Shown piece after piece: positions 25,314-35,281 of a stretch of DNA of 39,108 nt. A program made the position numbers and the translations under genes. The stretch spans positions 1 through 39,108 of the forward strand of contig JABDBL010000023.1 of the NCBI GenBank assembly GCA_013288645.1, given 5' to 3'. This DNA comes from Candidatus Melainabacteria bacterium. GTDB taxonomy: Bacteria; Cyanobacteriota; Vampirovibrionia; Obscuribacterales; Obscuribacteraceae. Under the pieces are notes generated by a model. That model was not told the origin of the DNA and ran no database searches. It worked only from the letters and a program-made list of their open reading frames with translations. Each line of letters begins with the position of its first letter. Position 1 is the stretch's first letter.

Positions 25314-27215
25314 TTATTTTCTAGTTAAATTGCGTTTACGCATACGTATGCTTTTAGGAGTTACTTCTACCAATTCGTCAGCTTGAATATATTCCAAGCA
25401 ACGCTCCAGTCCCATTTCCATGGGCGCTTGCAATGTGGCAAGTACTTCGCTACCGGCACTGCGCATATTAGTTAGTTTTTTGGTTTTGCAGATATTAATA
25501 TCTAAGTCTTGCTGGCGAGTATTTTCACCAATAATCATGCCTGTATAAACTTTTGTGCTTGGTTTAATGAAAAATACACCGCGATCTTCAGCGCCTTGCA
25601 GGGCATAAGCGGTTGCTACTCCTTCTTCCCAGGCGATGAGGACGCCATTGCGTTGACCTGTAATTTCGCCGCACCATGGACGGTATTGGAAGAAAGCGTG
25701 GTTCATCACGCCTGTGCCTTTAGTTAAGCGTAAAAATTCAGAGCGGAAACCAATCAAGCCTCTTGTAGGCACTAAGAATTCTAAAAGTGCTTGTCCCCGG
25801 TTAACATGCATGTTTTGTAACTCCGCTTTTCTGGAGCCCAGTTCTTGCATGACTGAACCAGTGAATTCATCTCTTAAATCGAGGAATAATTTTTCAAATG
25901 GCTCGCATTCTTGTCCATCAATAGTTTTGACAATAACTTCAGGACGCGATACTTGAAATTCATAGCCTTCGCGGCGCATTGTTTCAATTAAAATGCCTAA
26001 GTGTAATTCACCACGACCGCTAACCATGAAAGTATCTGTGTCATCGGTGTCTACGACACGCAAGCTAACATTTGTTTCTAGCTCGCGCATCAAACGGGCT
26101 CGCAATTGTCTAGAAGTAACGTATTGCCCTTCTTGTCCGGCAAAGGGGCTGTTATTAACCATAAAAGCCATTTTCATAGTGGGCTCATCGACTTTTATAC
26201 GTGGCAGTGCTTCTAGCTGGTCGACATTGGTTATTGTGTCGCCGACATTAGCATTAGCAAAACCAGCAATGCCTACGATTTGACCAGCAGTAACTTTTTT
26301 TGCTTCGATGCGGTCAAGTCCCTTGAAAGTAAATAGTTTACTTATTTTGCTACGTACTTGTTCGCCATCTTCTTTAATAAGAACAACTTGCTGTCCATCT
26401 TCAATTGCGCCATTATAAATTCTGCCTATGGCTAAGCGTCCTAAATAATCGCTGTAGTCCAAAATGGTTACTTGCATTTGCAGTGGTGCATTGATTTGTC
26501 CTACTGGAGCAGGGCAGTGCTCTAATATTAAATCTAAAAGAGGGCTCAAGTTTTTTTGCTCATCGTTCAGCTCGCGGATAGCAAAACCGTTCTGTCCAGA
26601 GGCAAATATGTAAGGGAAATCGAGTTGCTCGTCATGGGCCCCTAATTCAACAAATAAATCAAATACTTTATCTACAGCAATATGGGGATCAATGTTAGGA
26701 CGATCGATTTTGTTGATTACAACAATTGGTTTTAAACCACGTTCCAGAGCTTTGCGCAAGACAAAGCGAGTTTGTGGCATAGGACCATCACCAGCATCTA
26801 CAACCAGTAGGGCACCGTCTACCATGCCTAAAATGCGTTCTACTTCGCCGCCAAAGTCAGCGTGTCCTGGGGTATCTATAATATTGATTAACTGGTCTTT
26901 GTAATTAACGGCTGTGTTTTTGGCAAGAATGGTTATTCCACGTTCTCTTTCAAGAGTGTTGGAATCCATTACACAGGCAACCAGTTCTTCGTTATCTCTA
27001 AAAATACCAGTCTGACGTAAAAAGCCATCTACAAGAGTTGTTTTGCCATGGTCAACGTGAGCAATGATAGCAATATTGCGAATACGAGACAAAGGAAATG
27101 CGCCTTCACTATTGGCGCTAAAAGGAAGTGCCACAGTTGAATTATCTAATTGCGCATTTGTATCCGATGTGTTCTCTTGGTCCATGATTTCCCTTGTTGT
27201 TTCTTGTACTGGCAT
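25314..27215 (-). CDS. typA: Ribosome-associated GTPase TypA/BipA
   Basis: 633 residues; the family is about 600-615, and the first 44 residues are a non-conserved extension. An alternative ATG at residue 11 exists. GTPase motifs are all present: AHVDHGKTT (G1, residues 52-60), RGIT (G2), DTPGHADF (G3) and NKID (G4, 168-171). Domains II, III and V follow (for example [20 protein letters not shown]), and the BipA-specific C-terminus contains [16 protein letters not shown] and ends with a basic tail. TypA binds the ribosome at the elongation-factor site and aids 50S assembly and stress or low-temperature growth. It is divergent from rsgA, another ribosome-assembly GTPase. Confidence 0.95.
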   Translation of the reverse strand: MPVQETTREIMDQENTSDTNAQLDNSTVALPFSANSEGAFPLSRIRNIAIIAHVDHGKTTLVDGFLRQTGIFRDNEELVACVMDSNTLERERGITILAKNTAVNYKDQLINIIDTPGHADFGGEVERILGMVDGALLVVDAGDGPMPQTRFVLRKALERGLKPIVVINKIDRPNIDPHIAVDKVFDLFVELGAHDEQLDFPYIFASGQNGFAIRELNDEQKNLSPLLDLILEHCPAPVGQINAPLQMQVTILDYSDYLGRLAIGRIYNGAIEDGQQVVLIKEDGEQVRSKISKLFTFKGLDRIEAKKVTAGQIVGIAGFANANVGDTITNVDQLEALPRIKVDEPTMKMAFMVNNSPFAGQEGQYVTSRQLRARLMRELETNVSLRVVDTDDTDTFMVSGRGELHLGILIETMRREGYEFQVSRPEVIVKTIDGQECEPFEKLFLDLRDEFTGSVMQELGSRKAELQNMHVNRGQALLEFLVPTRGLIGFRSEFLRLTKGTGVMNHAFFQYRPWCGEITGQRNGVLIAWEEGVATAYALQGAEDRGVFFIKPSTKVYTGMIIGENTRQQDLDINICKTKKLTNMRSAGSEVLATLQAPMEMGLERCLEYIQADELVEVTPKSIRMRKRNLTRK

Positions 27216-27337
27216 TTTGGATTCTCTTATATATTTTAAGTGTCAGCTAGGTTTATGTGCTAGCTTGGATTTTACAGTTTAGGGGCTGGCGATCTTTATA
27301 TTTATCAGTCAGGACTAAATTTAAGTTGCTTTAGATT

Positions 27338-27377
27338 GCAGAATAAGCATTTTAGAGGCAGAATAAGTATTTTGAGG
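27338..27377 (+). repeat. Two tandem 20-bp repeats upstream of rsgA
   Basis: GCAGAATAAGCATTTTAGAG (27338-27357) is followed directly by GCAGAATAAGTATTTTGAGG (27358-27377), which differs at a few positions. It lies between the divergent typA and rsgA genes. A good -10 hexamer TATAAT (27405-27410) follows 27 bases later, 10 bases before the rsgA start. The repeats could be a pair of protein sites on one DNA face or a chance duplication. Confidence 0.6.
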
Positions 27378-27420
27378 GCAAAATCGCTAATGATACCAAG
27401 TCTTTATAATTTAGTTCGGA

Positions 27421-28557
27421 ATGTTTGTAATGGTTGAAGGCAAAGTCCATAAAGATACAGTTTTAACGGGAACAGTTTTAAGAAGCCATGCTGGTGGTTA
27501 TTTGGTTTACCAAAGTAAGCTTAATAGGGAGCTGCAATGTGCCGCCCGTGGGCGTTTAAAGAAAGAGCGTGTGTCTATTTTTGCTGGTGATATCGTCCAG
27601 TTAGAAGATGTTAACTGGGAATTATCACAGGCTGTAATATCTGGCTGCAGACCAAGGAAAAACTCGCTATCACGTCCACCGTTGGCTAATGTTGACCAGG
27701 TAGTTGTCGTGCAGGCTATTCACCAGCCAGAGTGGCATCCGCTTTGGTGTGACCGTTTTCTTATCCATTTTCAGCTTGAGCTGCCGGAAGCTTCTTTCAT
27801 TTTATGCTTCAATAAATGTGATCTTGCTAATCAAGACGATATTCGGTCATTGCGTGATGTTTATGAGAGTCTGGGTTATAAATTGCACATAGCCTCGGCC
27901 TATACCGGTTTTGGGCTTGAAGAACTCAAAAGTGAATTGAATGGTAAATTTTCTATTTTTGCTGGACCTTCAGGTGTTGGTAAGTCTAGTTTACTCAATG
28001 CTCTCAAGCCAGGCTTGAATTTGAAAGTGGGTATAATGGAAAACGAATATGGTGTAGGAAGACATACAACTACCGCTACCGAAATCTATAGGCTGCCACT
28101 AAATTCTGAAAATAAGCCAACGTGGTTAGCTGATACACCTGGATTTAGTATAGCCGAGCTTACACATTCACAACCGCACGATATTCCGTTGTTGTTTCCT
28201 GAGATTAGAGCTTTAGCGGATTTATGCAAGTTTGCGGATTGTTTGCACTTGGTTGAACAGGATTGCAATGTTTTAAAAAACTTGAGCTCAATCAATAAAG
28301 ACCGCTACTTGAGTTATATGACTTTAGTGAGTGAGTCTAAAGAAAGATATTTAAATGAGCTAAGCCAGTCTAGTAAAAAGGAAGAACAAGTAAAATTTGT
28401 TGGTGGCAAAAATGAACAAGATGAGCGAGCTAAGAAAATTCCTCGCTTGAATAAGCGTTATCGGGCAATCTCAAGACGTTCAGAAATTCAGCAATACAGT
28501 CCAGGTAAAATTGATATTGAAGTTTTGGAAAACGAAACATCAGAAAATGAGCCATGA
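27421..28557 (+). CDS. rsgA: Small ribosomal subunit biogenesis GTPase RsgA
   Basis: 378 residues. It shows the circularly permuted GTPase order of RsgA: NKCD (G4, 131-134) comes before GPSGVGKSS (G1, 182-190) and DTPGFS (G3). An OB-fold N-terminus precedes it. The zinc site is intact: C269, C274, H276 and C282 in the C-terminal helical domain. RsgA matures the 30S subunit and releases RbfA. The last 55 residues are a charged, low-complexity tail beyond the usual end. TATAAT lies only 10 bases upstream of the ATG at 27421, so the mRNA may be nearly leaderless; an ATG at 27430 is an alternative start. Confidence 0.93.
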   Translation: MFVMVEGKVHKDTVLTGTVLRSHAGGYLVYQSKLNRELQCAARGRLKKERVSIFAGDIVQLEDVNWELSQAVISGCRPRKNSLSRPPLANVDQVVVVQAIHQPEWHPLWCDRFLIHFQLELPEASFILCFNKCDLANQDDIRSLRDVYESLGYKLHIASAYTGFGLEELKSELNGKFSIFAGPSGVGKSSLLNALKPGLNLKVGIMENEYGVGRHTTTATEIYRLPLNSENKPTWLADTPGFSIAELTHSQPHDIPLLFPEIRALADLCKFADCLHLVEQDCNVLKNLSSINKDRYLSYMTLVSESKERYLNELSQSSKKEEQVKFVGGKNEQDERAKKIPRLNKRYRAISRRSEIQQYSPGKIDIEVLENETSENEP

Positions 28558-28603
28558 TTTCAAAAGCACGGTATAAAGATCAGAGTAAGTCACCACACAA
28601 GAC

Positions 28604-30301
28604 TTAATTGATTTTGTAAAAAGAGGCTTCCAACGCAATTAGCTCCGCCTCTACTCGAATATTGTCCCAATCTAAAAGGGATTGCATGTAATGCACCACC
28701 TTTGGTGCAGACTCTAGGCACTGGTCTTGGTTTAACATGGCTAATCGTGTGCGCCTGGATAATACATCTTCCAGAGATACTGCCATTTCATGTTCAACAC
28801 TATAATTTACTTCTGCCATGATAGGCGGGAAATCAGGACATATTCTTTCTTTTAGTTCTGGGTTTATTTCTATAAGATCCAAAATTGTAAGCGCCTCTTT
28901 GCCATAAGTAGAAGTTAGATGATCTATTGTGGCTGGGTCAAGAAATAATTTCCTTGCGCGTGAAGCTATAACTGCTGTGCTAGCTAAAAAATCTTCTTTA
29001 TCTAGCCAACCGCCCAGCATAAGACGTTTTGTCCGTGTGCGTTTACCTTCGACTCGCGTTAGATCTGGATATCGTTCTAAAACACGGTCTATTACTTGTT
29101 CAGCCATAAGGCGGTAATTGGTTAGCTTACCGCCAATAACATTGACCAATCCCTTTGGTCCAATAAATATCTCATGCTCTCTAGAGAGTTTAAACGTTGA
29201 CGGAGAGTTACCATTATTATTGACCTTTGTTTCTGGTTGTTTTGATTTTTCCGGTGCTTTATTTAAATCAACGGGGCTAATTAAAGGTCTTATACCAGCC
29301 CAAGCGGCTTTAACATCCGTGCGATTAAGAGGGCGACCACCATTATACTTATTCAGTATTTGCAGTAAATAGTCTATTTCGTTGCTAGTAGGAACTGGAT
29401 TATTTAAATCCCCGCTATAAGCGGAGTCGGTTGTACCAACCATCAAGGCCCTTTGCCAAGGCAGAACAAAAACATAGCGCTTATCTGGAGTGGGTAAAAA
29501 TAAGCCTGTGTTTGTTGGAAAAGCAGAAAATGGGAGAACTATATGGATGCCTTTACCCGGGATAATGCGAGGTTTCCAATTTTTCTTGACCATGCCAATA
29601 ATCTGATCGCTAAATACTCCGGCAGCATTTACGCAAACTTTGCAGCGTAAGGTCGCTGTGGCACCGTCTAGTCGGTCGCGGCATTCAACTTCCCGCACCA
29701 CTTTGTCATGATATTTTAGATTGACTGCTTCTAAATAATTTAACACATGAGCGCCTTGACTCATTGCCGATTTGATAACGGTCAGAACTAATCGCGCATC
29801 GTCAGTGATCGCGTCATGAAATCTTAGGCCACCAGTAATATTTTCTTGAGCAAGAGCCGGCGCTGCTTCAAATATCTCTTTCGGTTCTAATTTTTCATGG
29901 TGTTGTCCATCATGAAACAAACCAGAAGAAAGCAAGTCGTACAAAGTTAGACCTATACGTGCCTTCCAGCCAAATATCCTATCCTTATCAGTTAAAGGTA
30001 ACACGAAGCTTATATCTTTAACCAGGTGGGGAGCCAATTGTTCAAGCAAGGCCCTCTCTTGGCTAAGCTGATAAGTGAGTTTTAAATGGCCTTGTTCTAA
30101 GTATCTCAACCCCCCATGGATTAACTTTGTAGTTTTGCTCGAAGTGTGAGCAGCAAAATCATCTTTCTCTATCAACAAGACAGATAGTCCGCGACAAGCC
30201 GCATCCTGAGCAATACCTGCTCCCACAATGCCGCCACCAATGATGATTAAATCATATTCTCTTGCTTTAGCTAGTTCAAACGTTCGTTCTCTGTTTTTCA
30301 T
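28604..30301 (-). CDS. glpD: Aerobic glycerol-3-phosphate dehydrogenase
   Basis: 565 residues. FAD-binding motif: DLIIIGGGIVGAGIAQDAAC (Gly 22-29) with IEKDDFAAHTSSKTTKLIHG, the hallmark of GlpD/FAD-dependent G3P dehydrogenases. GGLRYLEQGHLKLTYQLSQE and AWAGIRPLI are also family segments, and GGKLTNYRLMAEQ closes the FAD domain. A C-terminal helical domain (VEHEMAVSLEDVLSRRTRLA) is present. It oxidises glycerol 3-phosphate to dihydroxyacetone phosphate at the inner face of the membrane and feeds electrons to quinone. A spacer rich in Pro, Lys and Asn near residues 360-370 (KAPEKSKQPETKVNNNGNS) looks like a lineage-specific insert. Convergent with rsgA; no glpF or glpK in the window. Confidence 0.94.
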   Translation of the reverse strand: MKNRERTFELAKAREYDLIIIGGGIVGAGIAQDAACRGLSVLLIEKDDFAAHTSSKTTKLIHGGLRYLEQGHLKLTYQLSQERALLEQLAPHLVKDISFVLPLTDKDRIFGWKARIGLTLYDLLSSGLFHDGQHHEKLEPKEIFEAAPALAQENITGGLRFHDAITDDARLVLTVIKSAMSQGAHVLNYLEAVNLKYHDKVVREVECRDRLDGATATLRCKVCVNAAGVFSDQIIGMVKKNWKPRIIPGKGIHIVLPFSAFPTNTGLFLPTPDKRYVFVLPWQRALMVGTTDSAYSGDLNNPVPTSNEIDYLLQILNKYNGGRPLNRTDVKAAWAGIRPLISPVDLNKAPEKSKQPETKVNNNGNSPSTFKLSREHEIFIGPKGLVNVIGGKLTNYRLMAEQVIDRVLERYPDLTRVEGKRTRTKRLMLGGWLDKEDFLASTAVIASRARKLFLDPATIDHLTSTYGKEALTILDLIEINPELKERICPDFPPIMAEVNYSVEHEMAVSLEDVLSRRTRLAMLNQDQCLESAPKVVHYMQSLLDWDNIRVEAELIALEASFYKIN

Positions 30302-30526
30302 TATCTAAAAGAGGGGTCTTAGGCGGATCTTGCGAAAAGGCATTGCCGTTGAATATGCTTAAAAGTAGCATTATTTCTCAATTGTATATAGACTGTCTAA
30401 AATTTCTCAAGCTATACTCCATTATGTTAGCCCACTGTAGCTTAGATTTTATCCATTTGTCGAAAAGGTGCATTTACATTCAGCCAATATCAGGTACTAA
30501 TTACTTTATTCTGTTATGGTTTGTTC

Positions 30527-30558
30527 GGCAGAACTAAAGTCTATCTGCCAAATTTTTT
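30527..30558 (+). terminator. Terminator-like hairpin just upstream of the TPR/CHAT gene
   Basis: GGCAGA (30527-30532), an 11-base loop, TCTGCC (30544-30549), then AAATTTTTT with six T's (30553-30558). It has intrinsic-terminator form and points toward the gene starting 20 bases later. No real plus-strand gene lies upstream within 1.9 kb except glpD on the other strand, so it may be an attenuator in the leader of the TPR/CHAT mRNA. Confidence 0.5.
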
Positions 30559-30577
30559 ATAACATAATTGTGTTGGG

Positions 30578-33562
30578 GTGTTGGTTTTGATTTTTAGAAG
30601 ACTAAATAAAACGCTTATAGCAGTTGGTCTAAGTGTAAATCTTTTTTGGTGCGGTTCGATATATAGTGTAAAGGCTATTGATAGTTTACCTACCGTAAGC
30701 AATGATCAATCGCCCGGCTCAAAGTCTAGCATGACAACCGTTAAGCCAGATGGTAGCGCTCAGCAGCAAAGCACTTTAAGTTTGCAGCAATTACCAAGTT
30801 TGATTGACATTCCTCAAACAGCAGAATCCATAGAAAAGGTTGGCAAACTCGAAGAAGAAGGCGAGAAATATTTCAAGCAGCACTTGCTTGACAAGGCCTT
30901 GGCTAAATGGCAGGAAGCCTACGGCACATCATTAGAGATGAAATATTCAGAAGGCGAAGGACGTTCTTTGACCAATATGGGTCGTGTGTTTATAGAACGC
31001 GGTCAATTTATAAAGGCTAAATACATGGGTGAAAATGCCATTGAGGTCTTAGCCACAGTGTCCGACAGAAAAGCTTTAGGGCGTGCACACTTGTATTTGG
31101 CTCAAGCATATTTTGGTTTGGACAATCCGGTTTGGGCCGGTGAGCAATTAGATTTGGCTATGAAAGCTTTTACGGCTGATGGTGGCAACAACGCGGCTGA
31201 CACAGCAAAGCTTATGAATCTGGCAGCTGGCATTATTTTGAAGGGAGGCAAGTTAAAAGAAGCTTTGCAATTCTTACAAGCTTCAGCAATGTATTACGGG
31301 CAAGCTGGAGATAATGCAAATGCTATTGCTAGCCGTATACGGGTAGTCAATGTTTTGCTAGTCCTTGGTCTTTATACTGCTGCTGAAGAAGAAACCGAAA
31401 AAGCTATTTCGGTGGCGCGCGCTGAGCCAGATCAAGTGGCCAATTTATGTGCTGCTCTTGCCTGCTTAGCTAACTGCAAGTTTTCTTTTGGAGAATATAG
31501 TGAAGCCAAAAAAGTATATTTGCAAGTTTTAGGTTATATAAAAAAATTACAGAGTGATCAGTTAAGTTCCTTGGGTCGCGCAAATTTGTATCTTGGTTAT
31601 GGCTCAACACTTGCGGCCTTAAGTGAATACAGTCAAGCTAAGCAAGCTTTAGAGTCTGCCCTATCAGTGTTTAAGGCAGCTGGAGCGTCTTTACCCCAAG
31701 CACAGGCAGCTAATACGCTTGGTTTAGTTGAATGGGAACTTGGTCATAAAGAAAAAGCATTGGAACTATTACAGCAAGCTCTCGATTTGCATAACCTTAT
31801 TACACCTAAACAAGAATATTTCCGGAATACTGTTTTGCAAAATCTAGCTTCAATCGAATCTCGTATGGGTGATAATAGGCAAGCAAAGTCCAATCTAGAT
31901 TTAGCTGCTGCTAATGAAAAGAAATTGAAAGATAATACTGGCCTTGGACGTACATACTTAGCTCTGACAGAAGTTATGTTGAGATTGGCAGAACAGACGG
32001 AAGCGGAGAACTATCTTAATAGTGCTATGCAGTTATCACAAGAAGCTGGAGATGATTCTGCTTTGTGGCAAGAATATACTTGGCTAGCAAAAATGCAACT
32101 TGCTCAAGGGAATGAAAAAGGTGTTCATGATTCATTGCTAAGTGCCACCTCTTTCCTTCGTTCTCCCCAAGCAGGAGAATTTTGTGTGCCCGAACATATG
32201 TACTATCCAAGTGAGCGCAAAGACATTGCCTATATGCTAGTACGTTTGCTTGTGCAACAAAAATTGATTGATGAGGCTTTGGTTGTTAGCGACCAGCTAA
32301 AGCAAGAAGCATTTCTTGCTAATTGGAAAGATCTTGGTGCACCTTTGGCTGGTCCCGATGCCGAACTATATAAAGATCTGAGTTTGCAAAAGGTACATTT
32401 GCACGCGGTGGAAGTAATTAGTGCACCGAGTAAAGCTACTAAACAATGGCAAAATTGGTTAGGACGCTTCCGCACCCTGAGCGAACAAAATAAGCCAGCT
32501 GCTCGATTGGTTGCGCCTGTTCCGATTGCTGTTGCAGATTTAACGCGAGCGCTTGATACAAGTCATAGCACAATTTTTGATTATGTGGTTGGTAAAGACT
32601 CGTCAATATTGTTTACGATAAGGTCTGGAGGAAAAATTACTGCCACCACTTTAAACATAGGTAGTAAGCAAATTGTAGGACTAATAAATTCTATATTGCC
32701 TGGCTCTGCTTCGAACAGCAATGTTCCACAAAATGCTTTGAGCGGTAAATTATTGCACTCCTTATATTCTGCTTTGTTGCCAGAATCAGTTCGACCTTTA
32801 TTGCCACAGAATCCTGATGACTTATTAGTAATTATTCCAGACGGTCCTTTGGATAGCGTGCCTTTTAGTGCATTGATAGATAATCAAAATAAATTTCTTG
32901 TGTCTAGCCATACAATAAGTCTGTCTCCTTCACTGGCCACTTTATTAGACAGTCCTCCCCGCTACACAGATAATCCCAGTTTTCTTTTTGCAGCTGGCGC
33001 TGTCAATCCAGGGGAGCAAATAGATAATATTGCTCAAGCAAAAGATATTGCTCAAGCTTTGCCACCAAGCGCAGTGACTTATCTTATAGGCGAAGAGGCG
33101 ACCTTAAAAAACTTGCAAGAACAAGGAAATGGAAAAGCATCTATTCAGATCGGTGGTGGAATTGACTTGTCGGGAAATGGTTTGGATGCCATTTTGCCTC
33201 TTAAAGCCAAAGATGAGCAGTCTGAAGCCAAAGCATCAGATTTGCTTGCTACAACATTGTCTTGTGATGCTGTGATTCTTAACGGATCAGAAGTAAAGAA
33301 GGTTGATGAGCAAACACGAAATGTTATGCAACCTGCATCTACAATTGCTTGTGCTTTACGTTATGCGGGAGCTCGTCATAATGTTATTAGTCTGTGGCAA
33401 TCTAGTAGTAATCAAAACCAAGAAATAATCGACTTTTATAAGGCGCAGTTGTCAGGAGCATCTCCGATTGTTGCTCTAAGAAAGGCAGAACTTTCCCAAA
33501 TAGGTCGTAATATTAATCCTGCCGATTGGGCTTCTTTGCAAATTTTTGGACCAATGTATTAA
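30578..33562 (+). CDS. Exported TPR protein with degenerate CHAT domain
   Basis: 994 residues from a GTG at 30578 (nearby TTG codons are alternatives; the ribosome site is weak). A signal peptide ends near YSVKA. Residues about 85-560 hold many TPR-like helix pairs (for example AHLYLAQAYFGLDNPVWAGE and AANTLGLVEWELGHKEKALE). The C-terminal 340 residues are a CHAT fold: LLVIIPDGPLDSVPFSALID, then ISLSPSLATLL, and near the end HNVISLWQSSSNQNQEIIDF and ALRKAEL. CHAT proteases use a His-Cys pair. Here the expected His stretch reads SIQIGGGIDL (G861) and the expected Cys stretch reads AVILNGSEV (S904), so it should be proteolytically dead. TPR-CHAT proteins are common in filamentous cyanobacteria and relatives. 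It may be a scaffold or a binding partner. Confidence 0.75.
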   Translation: MLVLIFRRLNKTLIAVGLSVNLFWCGSIYSVKAIDSLPTVSNDQSPGSKSSMTTVKPDGSAQQQSTLSLQQLPSLIDIPQTAESIEKVGKLEEEGEKYFKQHLLDKALAKWQEAYGTSLEMKYSEGEGRSLTNMGRVFIERGQFIKAKYMGENAIEVLATVSDRKALGRAHLYLAQAYFGLDNPVWAGEQLDLAMKAFTADGGNNAADTAKLMNLAAGIILKGGKLKEALQFLQASAMYYGQAGDNANAIASRIRVVNVLLVLGLYTAAEEETEKAISVARAEPDQVANLCAALACLANCKFSFGEYSEAKKVYLQVLGYIKKLQSDQLSSLGRANLYLGYGSTLAALSEYSQAKQALESALSVFKAAGASLPQAQAANTLGLVEWELGHKEKALELLQQALDLHNLITPKQEYFRNTVLQNLASIESRMGDNRQAKSNLDLAAANEKKLKDNTGLGRTYLALTEVMLRLAEQTEAENYLNSAMQLSQEAGDDSALWQEYTWLAKMQLAQGNEKGVHDSLLSATSFLRSPQAGEFCVPEHMYYPSERKDIAYMLVRLLVQQKLIDEALVVSDQLKQEAFLANWKDLGAPLAGPDAELYKDLSLQKVHLHAVEVISAPSKATKQWQNWLGRFRTLSEQNKPAARLVAPVPIAVADLTRALDTSHSTIFDYVVGKDSSILFTIRSGGKITATTLNIGSKQIVGLINSILPGSASNSNVPQNALSGKLLHSLYSALLPESVRPLLPQNPDDLLVIIPDGPLDSVPFSALIDNQNKFLVSSHTISLSPSLATLLDSPPRYTDNPSFLFAAGAVNPGEQIDNIAQAKDIAQALPPSAVTYLIGEEATLKNLQEQGNGKASIQIGGGIDLSGNGLDAILPLKAKDEQSEAKASDLLATTLSCDAVILNGSEVKKVDEQTRNVMQPASTIACALRYAGARHNVISLWQSSSNQNQEIIDFYKAQLSGASPIVALRKAELSQIGRNINPADWASLQIFGPMY

Positions 33563-33683
33563 GTTCACTTTATTCTGGGTACTAATACCAAGTATAGTGC
33601 TTAATATATTTATCGAGTATACGCTTGGCATTTATTTGAAAGTACAATTTTTGGACAACTTCTAGCAATGGAGTTATTAGCCC

Positions 33684-35003
33684 ATGGCAATAAAAAAAGT
33701 AAACTTGTATAGGTTATCAGTCGCTACTACGCTGACGATTAGTAGTTTGTTGTCATTTGGCAGCAATTCAGCGTACGCAGTTTCTGATATGGCTGCTGAT
33801 ATGGCAGTGATTGATCAAGCAGAGGCAAGCAGTACCACTGCTGTTCCTTCTGTCAATAAGGACACCGGTGAAGCTGTGCTTAAAGCTGCAGTTATACCGG
33901 AAAGTACTGCGGTGCCAGAATTTATTGAAATTGAACAGGCAGTTTCTGGACCAGAATCTATAGTGCCTGAATCCAAAGTTTTATCTAAAGTCATGCAGGT
34001 TGAAGTGCACAGAAATGTCAAAGCTGCTTCTAGAAATGCCATTTTTACTGATAATTTGGCTTTAGTTGTTCCTACGCCAACATTATTTAGCTCGATTGAA
34101 GAAAGAGCGAATTTGGTGCTTGAAGAAGAGCCAATAATTATTGATAATGATGAAATGGTTGAAGTTAAGGCAACCATTAAATATAAAGATCTACCTACAG
34201 ATGGTGGCAAAACAAAAATTTTGACTGGAGCACAGTTTCCGGTGGTAGTTTGTTCGCAAATTAATAGTAAAACTGCAAAAGCAGGAGATCCTTTCGAAGC
34301 AAGATTAAAGTACGACTTGAAAATAGGTGACAGATTAATTGCCAAAAAGGGAAGCATGGTTTATGGACATATAAATTATGTTCTAAAAGCCCGTTGCACT
34401 ATGCGCTCATTATTTTCCACCGAACGTTGGTATAGAAATTCTGGTTGTTTAGGTGTTTCTTTCGATGAAGTTATAAATGATAAAGGAGAGCACTTGCCTT
34501 TAGTCGCTGCTCCTGCCCAAATCGCTCGTATTGTGCAAAACAAAGGTGAAGGACGCGTTTTAGGTGTTAATCATGAAGGACAAGTTGTGGGACCCTGGTC
34601 ACAACAACTACGTTATAAAGCAATACGCGTGGGATTGAATTGTGCTTTGGCTCCGGCCGGTGTATTTAGTTTTGGTGCAATGCCTGTTGCTCTAGGTTTA
34701 ATTGGAGCGGCTAATCCATCTTTTGCCTTCACGAAGCCGGTTGGTTTGAATGTACGGCATCGTCGCCTTAAAGGTTTTGCTGTAGGCTTTTGTAGTGGTG
34801 TTCCAGGTAGTTGGATAGTTGAAGACTGCGTTATAAAAGGGCAAGAATCTATTATTAAACCAGGGGACGAATTTCTTGTTGAATTCAAAGAAGAATTTAC
34901 AGGTGAACCAGCCACGGAAGCAAGTTTAATTGCTGGAGCAAAAGCTAAAGTACACGGTCAAGTAGTGGACAAACCATCTAAGAAGAAAAAATTATCGTCA
35001 TAA
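33684..35003 (+). CDS. Exported protein of unknown function
   Basis: 439 residues with a signal peptide (LTISSLLSFGSNSAYA, then VSDM). Residues about 35-150 are Ala/Val/Glu/Ser-rich and probably extended. The second half contains VVCSQINSKTAKAGDPFEAR, GDRLIAKKGSMVYGHI and GVSFDEVINDKGEHLPL. A limited core (SxTAKAGD...GDxLIxKGSxVxG...F.....DG) resembles the beta-barrel part of TrbI/VirB10-like or FlgA-like envelope proteins, but this is a weak likeness. The C-terminus is basic (PSKKKKLSS). A good ribosome site (GGAG) lies 10 bases before the ATG. It follows the TPR/CHAT gene on the same strand after 121 bases and may be part of the same unit. Confidence 0.55.
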   Translation: MAIKKVNLYRLSVATTLTISSLLSFGSNSAYAVSDMAADMAVIDQAEASSTTAVPSVNKDTGEAVLKAAVIPESTAVPEFIEIEQAVSGPESIVPESKVLSKVMQVEVHRNVKAASRNAIFTDNLALVVPTPTLFSSIEERANLVLEEEPIIIDNDEMVEVKATIKYKDLPTDGGKTKILTGAQFPVVVCSQINSKTAKAGDPFEARLKYDLKIGDRLIAKKGSMVYGHINYVLKARCTMRSLFSTERWYRNSGCLGVSFDEVINDKGEHLPLVAAPAQIARIVQNKGEGRVLGVNHEGQVVGPWSQQLRYKAIRVGLNCALAPAGVFSFGAMPVALGLIGAANPSFAFTKPVGLNVRHRRLKGFAVGFCSGVPGSWIVEDCVIKGQESIIKPGDEFLVEFKEEFTGEPATEASLIAGAKAKVHGQVVDKPSKKKKLSS

Positions 35004-35281
35004 AGCTGAAGTGTTGAATTTATCCTGACTTTGCTAGGAGTAATCTAAAGACCATGAATTCTTGTGCCTTTGTCTCTAAGCGGGCTTGATAGTTTCATGT
35101 TACTACTATGAATTAATTAATTTTACTGGTCACATTTAAATGAGCAGAAAATCTACTTGGCAATTTTGGCATAGACAAAGCTAGATTATCGTTGAATGTT
35201 TTTAAATGCATTTTGGACATGCACTAGACATTTCTATAATCGCTAATGTAGCATTCCTCATTTAGTGGCGATATTATTCAA
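35004..35281. other. Intergenic region, AT-rich
   Basis: 278 bases before the next secreted protein. A small imperfect hairpin TTCAT...ATGAA (around 35093-35112) and AT-rich stretches are present. No gene, RNA or clear promoter was recognised. Confidence 0.3.

Noticed and set aside
30343-30537. Plus-strand 64-codon frame between glpD and the TPR/CHAT gene
   Set aside because: Composition looks random for AT-rich DNA, no family match comes to mind, and its end runs into the terminator-like hairpin. A hidden leader peptide cannot be fully excluded.
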